From assembly GCA_963691815.1 (NCBI GenBank), contig OY829646.1, positions 25,278,938 to 25,342,937 of the forward strand: a stretch of 64,000 nucleotides of DNA, written 5' to 3'. The translations under genes and the position numbers were made by a program. This document shows positions 15,135-29,164 of this stretch, in pieces (position 1 is the first letter of the stretch; each line of letters opens with the position of its first letter). Source of the stretch: Echiichthys vipera. Lineage: Eukaryota; Chordata; Actinopteri; Perciformes; Trachinidae. Below the pieces are notes generated by a model. The model did no database searches. It saw only the letters and a list, made by a program, of their open reading frames with translations, and was not told the DNA's origin.

Positions 15135-18100
15135 ATGATATTGTGGGACTGGGATCTGAAACATTGGTACAAACCCCAGTATCAGGTCAGTACTGTCTTT
15201 ATGTCAGGAGTTTAAAGGCAGATGTGCACAGTTCATCCAGGTAACACACAGATAATACAGGTCTATTCAGAGAGACTGCTCTCTGGAGTCCATCAGGAGA
15301 AGTTGTCTATAAGTAACCTTTAGGACATTCCGTTCGTTGCTGACATTTTTGGTAAGTCAAAATACACATTGTGTAAAACCTGGCGAACATTGACCTTGGA
15401 ATTGTTATCATGCCAATTTTTTTTATTTATATCTCACGCAGACATTCTTTGTCTTGTTTAAACTATTTGTGTAATCTGTCAAAGAATTTAGCTCCCACAG
15501 ACCAAAAATCGTTATTTGTTCATAGTTAGACAGGGCCAAGCCAGTCAGGAGATTTTCCCACCTGAAACCTGCCCTGAATAAAGCTAGGATTACACCTATT
15601 TTGTGCTCTTACAATTTATGGGAATACATATTAGATATTAGAATAGCACTACACTTTTCATATGGGCTCAAGATACACTGTATTTTATTCCCAATTTATT
15701 GTAGCTGATGTTACTGTTGTTGTTTCTACTTCTACACCACTAGCCCAAACACCCTCTAGAAGCTGAAGTTGAAGTTTCTGTAAAACAATAAGTTTCTTTT
15801 CATATTTGCTGAAATTCTCACTATATCCCGACAGTCCAACAAGTCAGACGATCTGTGAAAATGTCACGTCTCTCTACCTCTCTTCATCTGCTCCTAATGG
15901 CATCCGCTAGATTCCACTGCGCTTAACTGACAACCGCTCAGATCCCAGGAGTCTTTGACGCACTGTTAGTACTCATGAACTCGGATCAAACTGTAAAACT
16001 AGGCAGCACTGAGTTTTGGGTTTTGGCTCGACTTGGTCACAGACTTGGTCTCATTTTTCAGCTAAACAGTACACTAAAATAGGTTTACACTTACAGTACA
16101 GTACAACACAGTACAGTAAGAGAATCTTGATTCATACTTGAATGTATCAATATTTTGAATATCAACGCTGCCTAGTTTCACAGTTTGATCGGAGGTCAGA
16201 GCAGTTACTGACAATGCCTCAGAGACTCCTCAGCTCTGTCGTTGTTTTTCTTCAGATCATGTCTGTGAAAAAGTCCTGTACCTGTCTCATTGTGCTGTCA
16301 GGATAAAGTATGTTCAGCAAATATGACAAAGGACATATTTTTCCTATAAAATTACCGACCTCGGCTTTAAGTTATTGGCATGACATTAACGAAAAAAACT
16401 TTCTCACAAACATTTTGAAAACAGACTCCTTTTGTGTCTAAGGAAAAGGAGTCTGAAGTTTCCTTCTGACCGTGCATTCCTTACATCGTTCACTAATCTG
16501 TGTGATGCATGTCTGCATATGGCAGGGTGCAGTGAGCGGCAATGGCGTGGATCTTTCGGTCATCAACGAGGCCAGGAACCTGGTGTCAGACCTGCTGATG
16601 GACTCTTCTCTGTCGCCACACACCATCTCAGGGCTGCGCAGCATCTCAAGCCTCATGGGGACATTTTCAGGCTCGTGCCGCCCCAGGGTCAACCCCTTTA
16701 CCCCCTTCCCGGGTTTCTACCCCTGCGATGAGGTGGAGGACTCTGTAGAGAGGAGTGACAGGAAAACCATTAAGGTGGGTACTAGCATCGCCACTGCACC
16801 AACCTAGTATAGGTACCTAAAGAGATGAGTCATTCTAGAGAAGAAAGTCCTAGTATTTAAGCTAAGGAACTAACTCAGACAAAAACAAAATCTCTTCAGA
16901 CACAATGTCACCGCACAGCAGTTTTTAATACTGTAAGAAATGATTTTACCACTGTGGAAAGCTATCAGAGCAACAGTCATTCTATCTTTAGCGTGATAGT
17001 CACAAGGTAGATAACAGAATTACAGCACATACATACTTGATGGATGGATGACGCATTGTTTTGCAGTAGCCTTCTTACGGCTTCATCATCACGTTTTTCA
17101 CCCTGTGCTTTTATCAGCCTGAACATGGCCTGAGTCCACAAATGCTCGTAGCTTTTTGATGTGCTAATGTTGTTTATGTAACATGACCAGCCTCTTCAGT
17201 TTGTGTATAAAACACATCTACTGTATACTGGAGACTTCCTTTCCCCATCAGGGTTTGAGCAGCAGAAACAGCCTCCCCACCCCTCAGCCCAGGCGGAGCT
17301 CCACCTCCTCCTCATGCTCTACACTCCCTCCGCTTGACTCCGCCTCTTTACGCTGGGAACGCACCAGTGGCAAGAGACCCCACCCTGACCTCAACTTGAC
17401 CAGGTACCAACACAAACACACTTTCCCACCTTCCAGAAACACACACAGGACCCTATTTAGATGATCTATAGCACATGGTCTAAAGTGCAGGGCAGATAAC
17501 GCATATTGTGGGGGTTGTATTTTGTCTCTGAATTAAACAAAGGTGCGTTTTGTGTGTAACATCAGAGTGTCATCTCCCATTCCCTTTAAATGCCAGGTGC
17601 GCCTGAAGCTGGCACATTGCTATTTTAGTGATGGATTCGGGAAATTGGAGAAGTGAGTAGCTGCTGAGAAATAATGGATCTGCTGTTTGTCTTTGTAGCA
17701 TGATATGCTGAACAGAATTGATGCCATCCAAATCCACTTGTACGATTAAATATAACAATGATTCTCACTCCCCCTGTAGGCTGTTGATTTTTAAATTGTG
17801 TATTGTATTGATGTATGAGTGTTCTCTTTAATGATTTACTTTAATGACCAGAGGTTGCATGCTTGCTGTAAAGTCACAGCAAAACAAAAAACTGTAGTTA
17901 TAAACTTAACAGAGGAAATAATCTGGAATAGTGAATGAAGTTACTGTTCCTCGTGCGTAAATGCGCACAGCGGAGCAGCAGCTCTGCTCTCCGACTACAC
18001 CTCATTTAAAGACCATCACACCCATGGGATAGACAGTTTTGCTTTGCTGTGTGCCGGGTAGAGGATAGAGGCCACAGTCTTCAGAAATGCTTGCACACAT

Positions 18101-21100
18101 TATCTGGGCTATACTTTATTCTGAATCTGCCTAGTTTTGGAGCTGATTAATGGCTTTTCTTGCAATATCTGAATAATGTGACTGTACTCCAGCTAAGATC
18201 CTCCTCAGCTGGTTCAGCAGCACCTGTGCACAGTGAAATTAAGTTTTTTTTATTCTGTTTTGGGTCGTTTTGGTCAGCCTGAAAAAAAATGTGAATGGGC
18301 CTTCGTGGGCTCAATATAAGCAAGAAATCATCTTCATTGTAAAAATAGAAATGGTACACTTCACAGGAAACCAGGTCAGCTGTGTATTATACATCTCTGT
18401 TGAGAGGACCAGATGAGAAATGTAGGTCACGTTAAGTTTCTAGTAGAGAAGCCAAATTTGACCATTAAAACCACAAATACTGTTCTCTCGAGTTACTTTT
18501 GCCTCTACATCCCTCCTTGTCTCACATATCGATATCATGCTACCGTATACATCATCACCTGACTGAGTCCAAATAAACATTTTCCACTCATCAAGTCACC
18601 TCATGTTCCCAGTGTTTAAGTGTTACTTTTATTGCCAAAGCAGAACATCGGTTGCACTACAACAAATCTGATTTGATACAATATATTATTATAAAAAACA
18701 TGACTTGTAAACATGTCTCTCTGTTATTGTTAATACACCTTTTTCCTTTTAGTCGATTGGTAAGGAAAGTAAATTTTGAACTGTGGTCTGTTGCCTTTGT
18801 CCTGCTTAAGTCATGGGATAGACCAGACCCTGCTATCTGCTGAGAAACAAAGAAAATCTAAAAGTATTTAAATTTATAATGACCGGACTGCGGTCTGTTA
18901 CTGACAAACAAGAAATTAGGAGAATCTGTGTTCCATCCCTTCCTTTCATTGTGTTTCTGCCGACATCAATAGGTACCTGTAAACCCTGTGTTAGCTTGGG
19001 CTTGCACAGAGAAACCAAAAGCAGAAGGAGTTGCAAGGTTCAAGCGTGTTCTGGAAAACCTGGAAAACAGTCCACCAATTTTTCGAGTCATGGAAAACAC
19101 ATGGAAAATAAGAGAATAAGCTAAATGTCCTGGGAAATGATTTTAACATTCTCTTGTTTTCCTGTAGATTAAAATAAACTACTATTCCATCTATCAGAAA
19201 CCTTCAAAATAAATAGACTGTTGTGTCATAAAAAACGCTGTGAACACACCCCCAAGTAGCACATGCAGGTTGGATGGCTTTCCAACTTGTGTGGCCGAAA
19301 CTCTGCAAAATGTGACTTACATTATCCTTCAAATGTAGCCCAAATATTAGTCACTGCTGGCTGTTAAACAGTTATTTTTTTCCTTATCTTTTGCTGCTCA
19401 ATTTGTTATCATTTCTAAGCATGTGAGAGATGATTTCAGAAATAAGTTTTAGCCTAAGACTGCACATCTTTTAAATCAGACTTCAATAGAGAGGAACATA
19501 TTAGTGTGTGACGAGATCTCTGTCTGTCATACCAGTTAGATCATCACTGAATATGTCCTGGACAAGCCCTGGAAAATGATCTAGAGAGAAGAGTGGGAAC
19601 CTTGATGTGTCATGGTGTCGTCTCTCTTACTCATCTAAGTAAAAAGCATCCGGATTGTAAACAATCAGGGAATGAGTTTTAGAGCTATGATCAGGCTAAA
19701 AAAAAATCAAACCCGACCCAATCCAGAACCATAGCAGCAGTTTAGTTAAATAGAAAAGTAGTGCAAACCCACCCCCGATTCAAGTCCGACTGAATTTTGA
19801 GAAATTACAACCAAATCGGGTTTGGGTTTAGAGTCAAAGCTGTAATGAATTTAAGTAAATTATAATAATGGTGCCACTGTTTACATGCATTTAGAGAAAA
19901 TTAGGCTCCTTTAGTGAATGTAAACAAATCCATTACAGTGTTCAATTTACTTTAACAATATACTTGGTGTGGACTCTGGGGTGTAGTGTCTATATATCTC
20001 CACGGGATGGCAGTAGAGACTAGCTGTGTTGGCCAATGAGTGTCTCATGGTCTTTTTGTTATAGAAGTGTTAGTTGACTTGAGTTAAAAGTTAGTTAAAG
20101 TTATTTTAAGAGCCAGTGTTTAATATATGTGTTTCGTTGGTGCTCCAGCTCAGGTCTGTTGAATGGACCCAACCCGAACCTGCTCACTATTCCCAAGCAG
20201 AGGTCTTCCTCTGTTACACTCACGTACCATGCAGGGTCCAGGAGAGCAGGTGAGACTTAACTATAAAACCTTCCAAATACACTGCAATGCTCATGTTTTG
20301 ACTGAAGCTCATGCCTCTCTCTTTTCCTGCTCTCCCTTCGTCCTCTCCAGGCGCGTCTCCGAGCCTGAGCCCAGTCAACTCACCAAGCCACAGTGCTCTC
20401 ACTGTAGGTTCTTCGGTGTCCCTCGTCACAAGATCACCTGTGGAGTTCCCGGACACAGCTGACTTCCTGACAAAGCCGAGTGTCAATCTGAACCTGCACA
20501 AGCCCTTCGGCTACACCCTCAGCTCACCTGATTTTCAGCAGGCCTTTCGTAGCTCCACTTTTCCTCTGTGCACCAGGTGAGACATGCAGTAACGAAGTGG
20601 CATGTTACTGTGTCTTTAATGTCAGAGATTATAACAAAGATTTACTGTAATAATTGGTCATGTCTGTGATTGTCGTGTCCATTCTAGCTGCGGTCGTCAG
20701 ATGCCTAAGGGAGTTTCCAGCAGTGATACAGGGGAATCCTGTCAACCATTTACTAGTGAGGCTCAACGCAGGCGCTCAGGTACGATTATATTTAATGCAC
20801 ATGAAATGTGATGGTGGAAGACAGTCTTCACCAATGCTATAGTGTTGAAGATTGGATGAGAAACTCTTTTGTAAGCAGTTTAGGGAGTTAATGCTGCCCT
20901 CTGCTGGACTCCAAATATAATGCAAGTTGATACACAGACAGAGGTGAACACATGAAAGAACGATCATTTCATATTATATATCATTGCCCTATCCCCTGTT
21001 ATATTCCAAGTAAAGGTTGGAATAATACACTTAGAATTTGTAAATGTGAATTTAGAAAAAAAGTTATTGAATTGCTAGACTTAACACATTGAAAATAAGT

Positions 21101-24100
21101 TTTGTTTTCTCAGTGGTTATCTGCAATCACTATTAACAATGTTAACCACATTAATACCCAAATTTAATAGTATATAAAGTATTGAACCATAAAAATAGCA
21201 GACCTACAATCAGATTTTCAACCCAAGGTAGCAGAGATGAAACAACGGGGAAGAAAATCAACTGTGTGTTGGTGTGTTTTCAGTGACTTTTTCCTTATCA
21301 ACACAGTTTACTGTAGATTGTTAAAATTATCCTATATTGTGTGCCATGGATTGTTTTTCTTTTTTGCTAGGGTATATAAAAGAGGTATCGAGTGTCACTT
21401 TCTAATGCTAGTATCGTATCAAAGTCTAAAATTCTACTATGGTGACAACCTTAGCCACTATACCCTCTGGTGACCAGTGTGAGTCCTTATTTATTTATTT
21501 ATTTATTTATTGTCTGTTTACAACACTTGTCTGTTTTAGGCATTGTTATGTAAAATAAGTAAAAGACATAATCTGTACTATATTCTAGTGATTCTAGTAT
21601 CAAAAGCCCATTTAAATATTTTGAGGGCAGAAAAACCCCAATTAATTTAAATTCAATTTAAAATCCAAATGCATGAAAATGACAAAATAATAGGGAGTAA
21701 AAAATATTTAAATGTAAGTGTGTGTGTATGCGATGTGTCCATATACTCATGGCTTTGCATTTAACGTCCATGCAGCAGGTGAAGGAGTGGAGTTCACAGA
21801 AAAGCCTCTGATCAGGGAGGAGAGCGTGGAGGCGGAAGGGTCTGGGGTCGGGAGGCCAGACGTTGCAGGGAACCAGGGGCAGCCAGAGGAGGAGACGGGG
21901 AAGAGCTCCAGCACAGACCAGCCGACTCAGGAATCAGAGGTGTGCTCGATCAGAGGGCATCTAGTTACTATATGATTTTTTTACTGCGGTACAGCAGATG
22001 GAACAAATCCCTTCTTTTATCGGTATTTTTCCATCCCATTAGCAAACATATCAGCCGTAGTTGCATTTCAGACAGTTAGCTCATACTTACTAGATACTAT
22101 CTAGACTTGCTTACAATGATTAAGCATTTCAGTCTTTTGCATGCTCAGCACATTACGTGTTAAAGGAAACAATGCTTGTGCTAATCTCTTTAATGTTTTC
22201 TGATTGTAACCAGGGTGAGCAGGAGTTCAGAGTCGATCCCCTGCTGGAGGACCATGAGGCTCTCATGGAGAGGATGAACACCTGGAACTTCCAGATCTTT
22301 GACCTGGTGGACAGAACAGGAGGGAAGAACGGAAGGATACTCAGCTATGTTAGTACAAAAAGTACAAACCAGTCATCTCCTGTAGCTGTAGTAGTATGTG
22401 TTTTAATTGGTCGGTCTGTCCACTCCTGATAAATATTTTTAAAAAAGCAAACCGTTCTATTAAATTGGTTATCATCATCATGGCTGGAGTTTTAGCCCAA
22501 GTTTTATGTTAATATGCAACACTTAAATTATAGTTACTGGAAAGAAAAAGCTTGAAATTACATTTCAGCTGACGGTGAACTTCTTGTCTATGCATGATGA
22601 TGATCAAAGAATTACATTAATGTGCCATGTACTTTAATGTTCCACTGAAAATAGACACTGTTGGTTATCGTGTGTTCTTATCGATGTTTCATTAAAGCTG
22701 GCTTGTGTTTTCCCAGGTGACATACACCCTTTTCCAGGATACATGTCTGTTTGAAATTTTCAAGATCCCTGTGAGGGAGTTCATGACATACTTCTGTGCT
22801 CTGGAAAGTGGCTACAGGGACATTCCCTGTGAGTATTACACTCTTTACAGACTGGTATTTGTTTTTGTTTTGTGATGTGTTATCCCATGATTTTCAACTG
22901 AGTACTGGTGTGCCGTACATGGTAAAACAGACTTATTCAAACTATTATGGTTACAGATCATAACAGGGTCCATGCTACTGATGTGCTCCATGCTGTCTGG
23001 TACCTGACCACTCGACCAATCCCCGGGTTCCAGCAGATTCACAGCGAGCATGTGACAGGAAGCGACACAGGTGGGCTTATAAATTCAAAAAACTCAAAGA
23101 TCCTTGTAAGAGTTTGTGGTTGTTTAAGATGAACCCCCATCTTAAAAAGACTTTAACTTCTGAGATACTGCCCCGAATGTTTTCATTGGCTACCGATGCG
23201 CCTGAACACAGGTTATAGTTCGGACACATGGCTGCACAACATCTCATTCCAGGCTAGATGTAATCTCTGATTATTCTGTCAGAAATACAGTTATACTGAC
23301 TGATTTTGCTTGTAAATGATAAATGGATCTTTGTTGTTTGTTGTTATGTTTCAGATTCAGATAGTAGAATCTCTCCAGGCAGGATCTCCTACGCCTCTTC
23401 CAAAAGCTCCTCGATTTCAGATGACAGCTATGGCTGTCTGGCCTGGAACATACCTGCCCTGGAGCTCATGGCCCTTTATGTAGCAGCTGCAATGCATGAC
23501 TATGACCATCCTGGTCGCACAAATGCCTTTCTAGTAGCCACTAATGCATCTCAGGTAACCTGCAGCATTTATTAGTACTCGAAAGTGTTGTAGATTGAAG
23601 TGACAAAACCTATTTTAGCTCGCTGAGTCACATAAACACACACAAACAAAACACAAACAAAGGACCAAGTATTCAAAATGCAGGTTTATGCAAAATGAAA
23701 AATGTCACCCCAACTGTTGTGTCTATGGTTGGGTATATACACAAGTAACTATAGGAGAGAGATGAACCTTACCCAGTTTCTGTGACCCCCTTCCAGTCAT
23801 CATATAGTACATACATACCCAGTAAGTTGCTGACAACCCCACACAGTTTTGGATGTCATCTTTGTGTTTTTTAACCGGCCACCTTTATACAAAACTGAAC
23901 TACATGAATTTGTACCTCTTCCATTTGAAAATCTTCTCAAACTTGGTAACCAAAAGTCAAGTTCTTACGTCTGTCCCATTCTCGGTCGAATACTGAATTG
24001 GTGACACTCATTTTGAAACTGTGGTAATCGTTTAGATCTTCTTTGCTGCCAGGTTGAAGATGTGTGTGAAGCATTCAGTTTGGCAAAAAATATGCGTAAT

Positions 24101-27100
24101 ACCTTTTATTAGATTCCTTCAAAGTCTTCAGTACACATACAGTCTTATGTTAGCCTGGACAGTTTGGATATAATCTGCAACTTAAACTTTTTTTTTTATT
24201 ATACCTACTCATATATCTAGTATAACAGTTGTCCAATCTTAACAAAGAAATACCCAATCGCCTCCATGGTTAATAATAAAATGATATGACATATTGCATT
24301 TGCTGCAGTGTCAGCATTTATCCTTTGTTACTAAGGTAACCACTCCACAGTGAGGGACATTGCAACTTGCCTTCTAACAGGAAGACAAATATCACCGCTG
24401 ACGTCTTGTGCCTGAGACAAACCCTGTGTACAAACACCAAATCACATGGCTGTCTCTCTGCAGTCCTGTCAAAGTGTGTCTTAGTGGCTCCTTGTTGATG
24501 CTGCATGTCTGTCAGACCACAGAAAAACTGCCACTCAATACAAATGATCAACCCACAAATGCACTAAGCCACACAAAACATAACCAATGCCTTTTTACTT
24601 GAAATCATTGCATATTCATTTTTTTTTTGATATACCTCTATATCACTTTGGTCGCCTTCCTAGTAGCGTAACAAGAACAATTCACTTGTTCACAATTCAC
24701 AATTCAAAAATAATGTTGTCATGTATCAAAAGACTCCTACAGAAACCTCATTGCCAGTTTCTCAGTTAATTTTTAACTTCAAAGTCAACATTTTCTTTAG
24801 ATTACTTTTCCTTACATACTTCATAAAACAAAGCCAAGCTATGCATGGTATCATTTATAAGTAGTCTTTTTGGATGCAAGGTTTTTCCTCAATTTGATTA
24901 TTTGATGTTCCGAGATTAGAGTTAAATTATCTCTACGTCATGTGGAGATGGTATACAAGATGAACTCCACAGTACATGGCCATGGTTAATCTCATTGTGC
25001 TGTCTCACTGTGGTCAGACATGTTAATGAGAGATGAAAAGGTTGACTCTGTGCCCCAGTTTAAATATTGTATTTTTGATAGCACTCGCAGTCTCCGTTTT
25101 TTTTGTGAAAGTCCCAGGAAAGTGGGTTAAAAGAAAGGAGAGGCAACCCTGAACCTTGTTTGCTTATTGATTGCTAGTGATGTTGGCTGCCACCATGTAT
25201 GTCTGTTAAAAGGATGTTTTAAGCCTTTTTAAGTTATATTTCTACTTTCCTAACCAAATACCCTCATGTCCTTTTTATCTCAATCATTGAGTGCTTGCTA
25301 TTTTTAAAGCTATTACAAATTGTGTAACACGTACGCAGATGTATTATGTAAGCAAATCTATTAATGACATTTTACTGCCATCTTTTCTGTCTCTCACCAC
25401 TTGGCTTTTCCCTCCTGCGTGGTGTAGGCGGTGCTGTACAACGACAGGTCGGTGCTGGAGAACCACCATGCTGCGTCTGCCTGGAGCCTCTACCTGTCCC
25501 AGCCTGAGTTCAACTTCCTGACCAACCTGGATCACGTGGAGTTCAAGCGTTTCCGCTTCCTCGTCATAGAAGCTATACTGGCCACAGACCTCAAGAAGCA
25601 CTTTGACTTCCTGGCTGAATTCAATGCCAAGGTCTGAGTTGAAGAAATCTGAGTTATATGACCAGAATAGATCATTATCTCTTTAGTTTCTGGCAAAATA
25701 TTGATTGAAACATTAGGATGGTACGTTATAGTTTAGTTGAGCAGTACGCAGCATAAAAATCTGTTGACCAGTTGTAATAAGGTATCCATCTTTGTTTGCT
25801 TGTTTGTTAACAGGTGAATGATGTGAACAGTCCAGGAATTGATTGGACCAATGAGAACGACAGGCTGCTGGTGTGCCAAGTGTGTATCAAGATAGCAGAT
25901 ATCAATGGGCCGGCCAAAGTTCGTGACCTGCACCTCAAGTGGACAGAAGGCATCGTTAATGAGTTTTATGAGCAGGTATGGGCTACATGCTAATTCTGAA
26001 GAGTGAATTCAGTTAACAGACCATTTCTTACTCTTTATCTTTCTTTTTACTTAAAAAAAAGATTCTCTCATTTCAAACACCTTCAGCGAGACACATTTAT
26101 ATCAAATTCACCCTTTGAATAACCCCACCCTAATCTAAACATCAAGGTTACAAATACTATAAACAAGGACACAAAAAAGAGGGAAGAAACCCATAAGGGA
26201 AAAGGGACTAAATCAAAATGTTAAGATTAACATTAGTGACCTCTGTAGTATATTCCAGAGATGCAAATTAAAAAAAGATGTAACAATTAAAAGATGACTG
26301 GGAAAAAAGGTCCATTTTGGAAAAAAATATATATTTCCATGTCCTTTTGATTATTTAACATGTGCTTTATAAATACTGTGTAAGCATCAAACCGCTCATT
26401 CCACAGAGCAATGCACACAGCCTGTATTCAGAAACTGTTCCTTTAAACAAGCTGTCAGGACTTCTGTATGGTTGTGATGTCACATCTATACTATATAAAG
26501 TATAGGTAGAAAGTACAGCTACAGCGCCGTTCGCCAGATGATGGACTCAAGGGTGAACATACTGTATTAGAGTTTTGTGGTCGGAAGTCAAAGATCAAGG
26601 TCACTGTGACCTCGCAAAACACATTTGGCTATAAATCAAGAATTCCCACGCTAATTATGACAACATTTCACGTAAATGGCATTTAATATCTAAAGGTCAA
26701 CTTAACTGTGGCATCATAATATTTTCTGTCCATTTAACAACTGCAAAGCGGTAATTCTTATTACCGTAATCTTTATTTTTAATATACAGGGTGATGAGGA
26801 GGCTAGGTTGGGATTACCCATCAGCCCCTTTATGGACCGCTCCTCCCCGCAGCTGGCCAAGCTTCAGGAGTCCTTCATCACTCATATTGTAGGACCACTA
26901 TGTAACTCCTATGACGCTGCTGGCCTACTTCCTGGCCACTGGATTAATGAAGAGGGAACAGATGAAGGCGATGAGGAGGGGCAGGTGGACACAGACACAG
27001 ATGAAGATGAAGACGAGGAGGATGATGATCTAGAGGACGAGCTGTCACCAAGTAAGACACGATCAGTACTGTCAATTTGACTATGCAAAAATAGATTACA

Positions 27101-27377
27101 GTCAGTCAGTGTGGATTTTCCGAAACATTTCTGTGTTTTCTGCGTTGCAGAAAGGAGAAAGAGCCGCCGCAGGTTGTTCTGCAGTATCATGCAACACCTG
27201 ACGGAGAACCACAAGGTGTGGAAGAAGACCATTGAGGAAGAGGAAAAGGGTAAAGAGCTCAGCAAACAGCATCAGCCAGACGGCCTCCTCCCCAGCCTGC
27301 CAGCCAGCCTACCCACCTCCCCGTCAGATGACATCCAGGTCATCCAGGAAGAGGAGGAGGGAGAGGAGCGCCAGTAG
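15135..27377 (+). CDS. PDE3B: PDE3B, cGMP-inhibited cAMP phosphodiesterase 3B, exons 2-16 (5' partial)
   Basis: Hydrolyses cAMP (and slowly cGMP) at ER/plasma membranes, in insulin and beta-adrenergic signalling (family knowledge). Exons: 15135-15185, 16526-16774, 17252-17403, 20149-20249, 20351-20576, 20688-20779, 21779-21939, 22214-22348, 22717-22828, 22957-23070, 23355-23554, 25428-25631, 25814-25975, 26790-27051, 27151-27377. All introns are GT/AG and phases join to 815 codons plus TAG. The fragment starts at the conserved MILWDWDLK junction, so exon 1 (membrane helices) is off-window and this Met is internal. A serine-rich regulatory part has RRSS and KQRSSSV, possible Akt/PKA sites. The catalytic domain spans about residues 360-725 of the fragment: metal site YHNRVH (427-432), HD at 512-513, Asp 628, and the PDE3-specific insert (about 450-495). 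Exon 15 has an acidic Asp/Glu tract. PDE3B rather than PDE3A is supported by residues such as PIPGFQQIH and by the CYP2R1/CALCA neighbours. Confidence 0.97.
15186..16525 (+). other. PDE3B intron 2
   Basis: GT at 15186 and CAG ending 16525. A/T-rich sequence with no recognised element. Confidence 0.8.
17404..20148 (+). other. PDE3B intron 4
   Basis: A 2.7-kb intron with GTACC donor and CAG acceptor. The stretch near 19690-19830 with CCCGACCC and its complementary GGGTTTGG motifs resembles a worn interspersed repeat. Nothing else is recognised. Confidence 0.7.
20780..21778 (+). other. PDE3B intron 7 with (TTTA)n and a tandem acceptor
   Basis: Contains a short (TTTA)n run at 21487-21511. The acceptor is a tandem CAGCAG (21773-21778); both choices keep the frame. 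Confidence 0.8.
23555..25427 (+). other. PDE3B intron 12
   Basis: A 1.9-kb intron between the exon with the HD metal motif and the exon starting AVLYNDRS. No repeat family or RNA gene recognised. Confidence 0.75.
25976..26789 (+). other. PDE3B intron 14 containing an interspersed repeat
   Basis: About 26520-26720 matches a common fish repeat in style, including TCAAGGTCACTGTGACCT and AAGAATTCCCACGCTAATTA. The perfect palindrome AGGTCACTGTGACCT at 26598-26612 lies in it. Confidence 0.6.
26598..26612. promoter_or_regulatory. Perfect oestrogen-response-element-type palindrome
   Basis: AGGTCA, a CTG spacer and TGACCT form the consensus binding palindrome for oestrogen receptors (family knowledge). 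A further degenerate half site (AAGATCA, about 26591-26597) lies just upstream. The palindrome is part of a dispersed repeat, so function is not implied. Confidence 0.5.
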
Positions 27378-28035
27378 CAGGAAGACGAAGGCAAGAACAG
27401 AGACGTGTGAAAAGGAAGCGAGGCAGTATAAGGACATGAGTTCCTCAACCACCTGCCTTTCACAGACATGAGAAACACACACACAGACACACACACAGTT
27501 GACAAATGCACATAAAACACACTTTGCTCCCTCTCTCTCTCACACATTGCACGCACTCACACACACACACACACACACACTCATATTGCAAGATTCACTG
27601 TGCAGACACTCAGATGCTTAAGCAGTCACATTGTTTTTGGAGAAACAAAAAGGCCTTACTACTGTGAGCGGATCCTTGCTGCAATGGTGGGAGCCCAACT
27701 CCTATGCACTTTCACCCCGTGGAGAGTCAAGTGCACCCATGAAAAAAAGCACCAGAACTGAGGAGGAAAGGTGCAGAAGAAGAAGAGCGCGGAAGGGGGT
27801 CAAGCATTAACTTGCCCCCTCCATGGTGACCTGGCTGTGATGCTGCCTTGAATGCAAAGCGCTTACATCTCCTTTAGGTACAAAACAATTCCTGTCTATT
27901 TAAAGATGAAAGGTAGAGGTAAAATAATGAAGCACCATGAAGTGATCGATACCCTTTACCAAAGCGAACAATTCAAACACGGAAAAGACAAGAGACTGAG
28001 ACTGTTTCAGCCTCCATGTCGGGTATATTTTTGAA

Positions 28036-28133
28036 TTATATATACACACACATATATATGTATATATATCTATATATATATAGATATATATATATACATA
28101 TATATATAGATATATAGATATATATTTATATCT
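28036..28133. repeat. Alternating AT-rich tract
   Basis: TATATA, ACACAC and ATAGATAT motifs in near-palindromic order. Confidence 0.85.
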
Positions 28134-29124
28134 CAAATGTGCCTGTTTGAACTTTTACTGAGTCCATATTGGCCCAGAGCCGAGGCTTGTGTAGTTCTCT
28201 CTCCTTGCTGGCGACACGAAACACTGTATCAGACTCAGTCACAGAGACATTATTGAAATGTTGACTGATTAATAGCATTATGTATGCATCATTTTTGATG
28301 CTTTTACTCATGTGTACCACCTGTTTTTTGCTTTCTTTTTTGGGAGGGGGGGTGGGGAGGTTCTTTAACTCCTTGCGTCATTTTTGTTTGAGTGTGTGAA
28401 TACTTTTGGTGGGAATGTGATAGAGTGAATGAGTAGGGAGAAAGAGAGCACATTTTTAATTATTTTCGTGTGTAATTTGTGTGTATGTTTGTGTCTTTTT
28501 AGTAATGGTTGGTTTCTAATCAGTGAAATGTCCTCTGGTGTTTTTAACATGTCGCATTGAGATCAGGAGTGCTGTTTCAATGAATGGATACTTCATTTTT
28601 TTCTCCTTTTTTTGATTCTAAGTATTTTCTTAAAGGTTACTCAGGATTCACGCAAAGTTGACTAATTATTTTGCAAGAACTTATGTCATTGATTATACAC
28701 TTTAAAAAAGTAAGATAATTAAAATCTGGGTGACTGAAGTAGTTTGTAATCTCTTAATGAACAACGGGACTACAAACAAATTCAAGCAATTTTAAATCCT
28801 CTGTGACGGAGGAGCGTACAGAATGTGCTGTCTCTTGGCCATTCATACACTGTTTGCATAACCTTTTTACAACCTCACTGGAGAAAAGCTTATCTTGATT
28901 GTCAGCAGACTGCAAACATCTGTCCTGCAGCAACACCATTTTTTAACAGTATAATAGGTAATTTCTTTTTTAAATTCAATGTTCAATCTTTCATGTTTTT
29001 TTGTTTTTTTTGTTTAGACAAACTGAAAGCTCTCCCAACTCTCTTTTTCCTTGTTTTTCTTTGCCAAACCCTTACTCGGCCAGTGTGTAAAGAAGAGATC
29101 CAGGGTTCATTTCTCTTTGGTTTT

Positions 29125-29126
<2 letters not shown>

Positions 29127-29161
<35 letters not shown>
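29127..29161. repeat. (TA)n microsatellite
   Basis: About 17 TA units. Confidence 0.95.

Positions 29162-29164
<3 letters not shown>

Noticed and set aside
26909..27265. 118-codon minus-strand frame with a poly-Ser run
   Set aside because: Antisense shadow of the acidic PDE3B exon 15.
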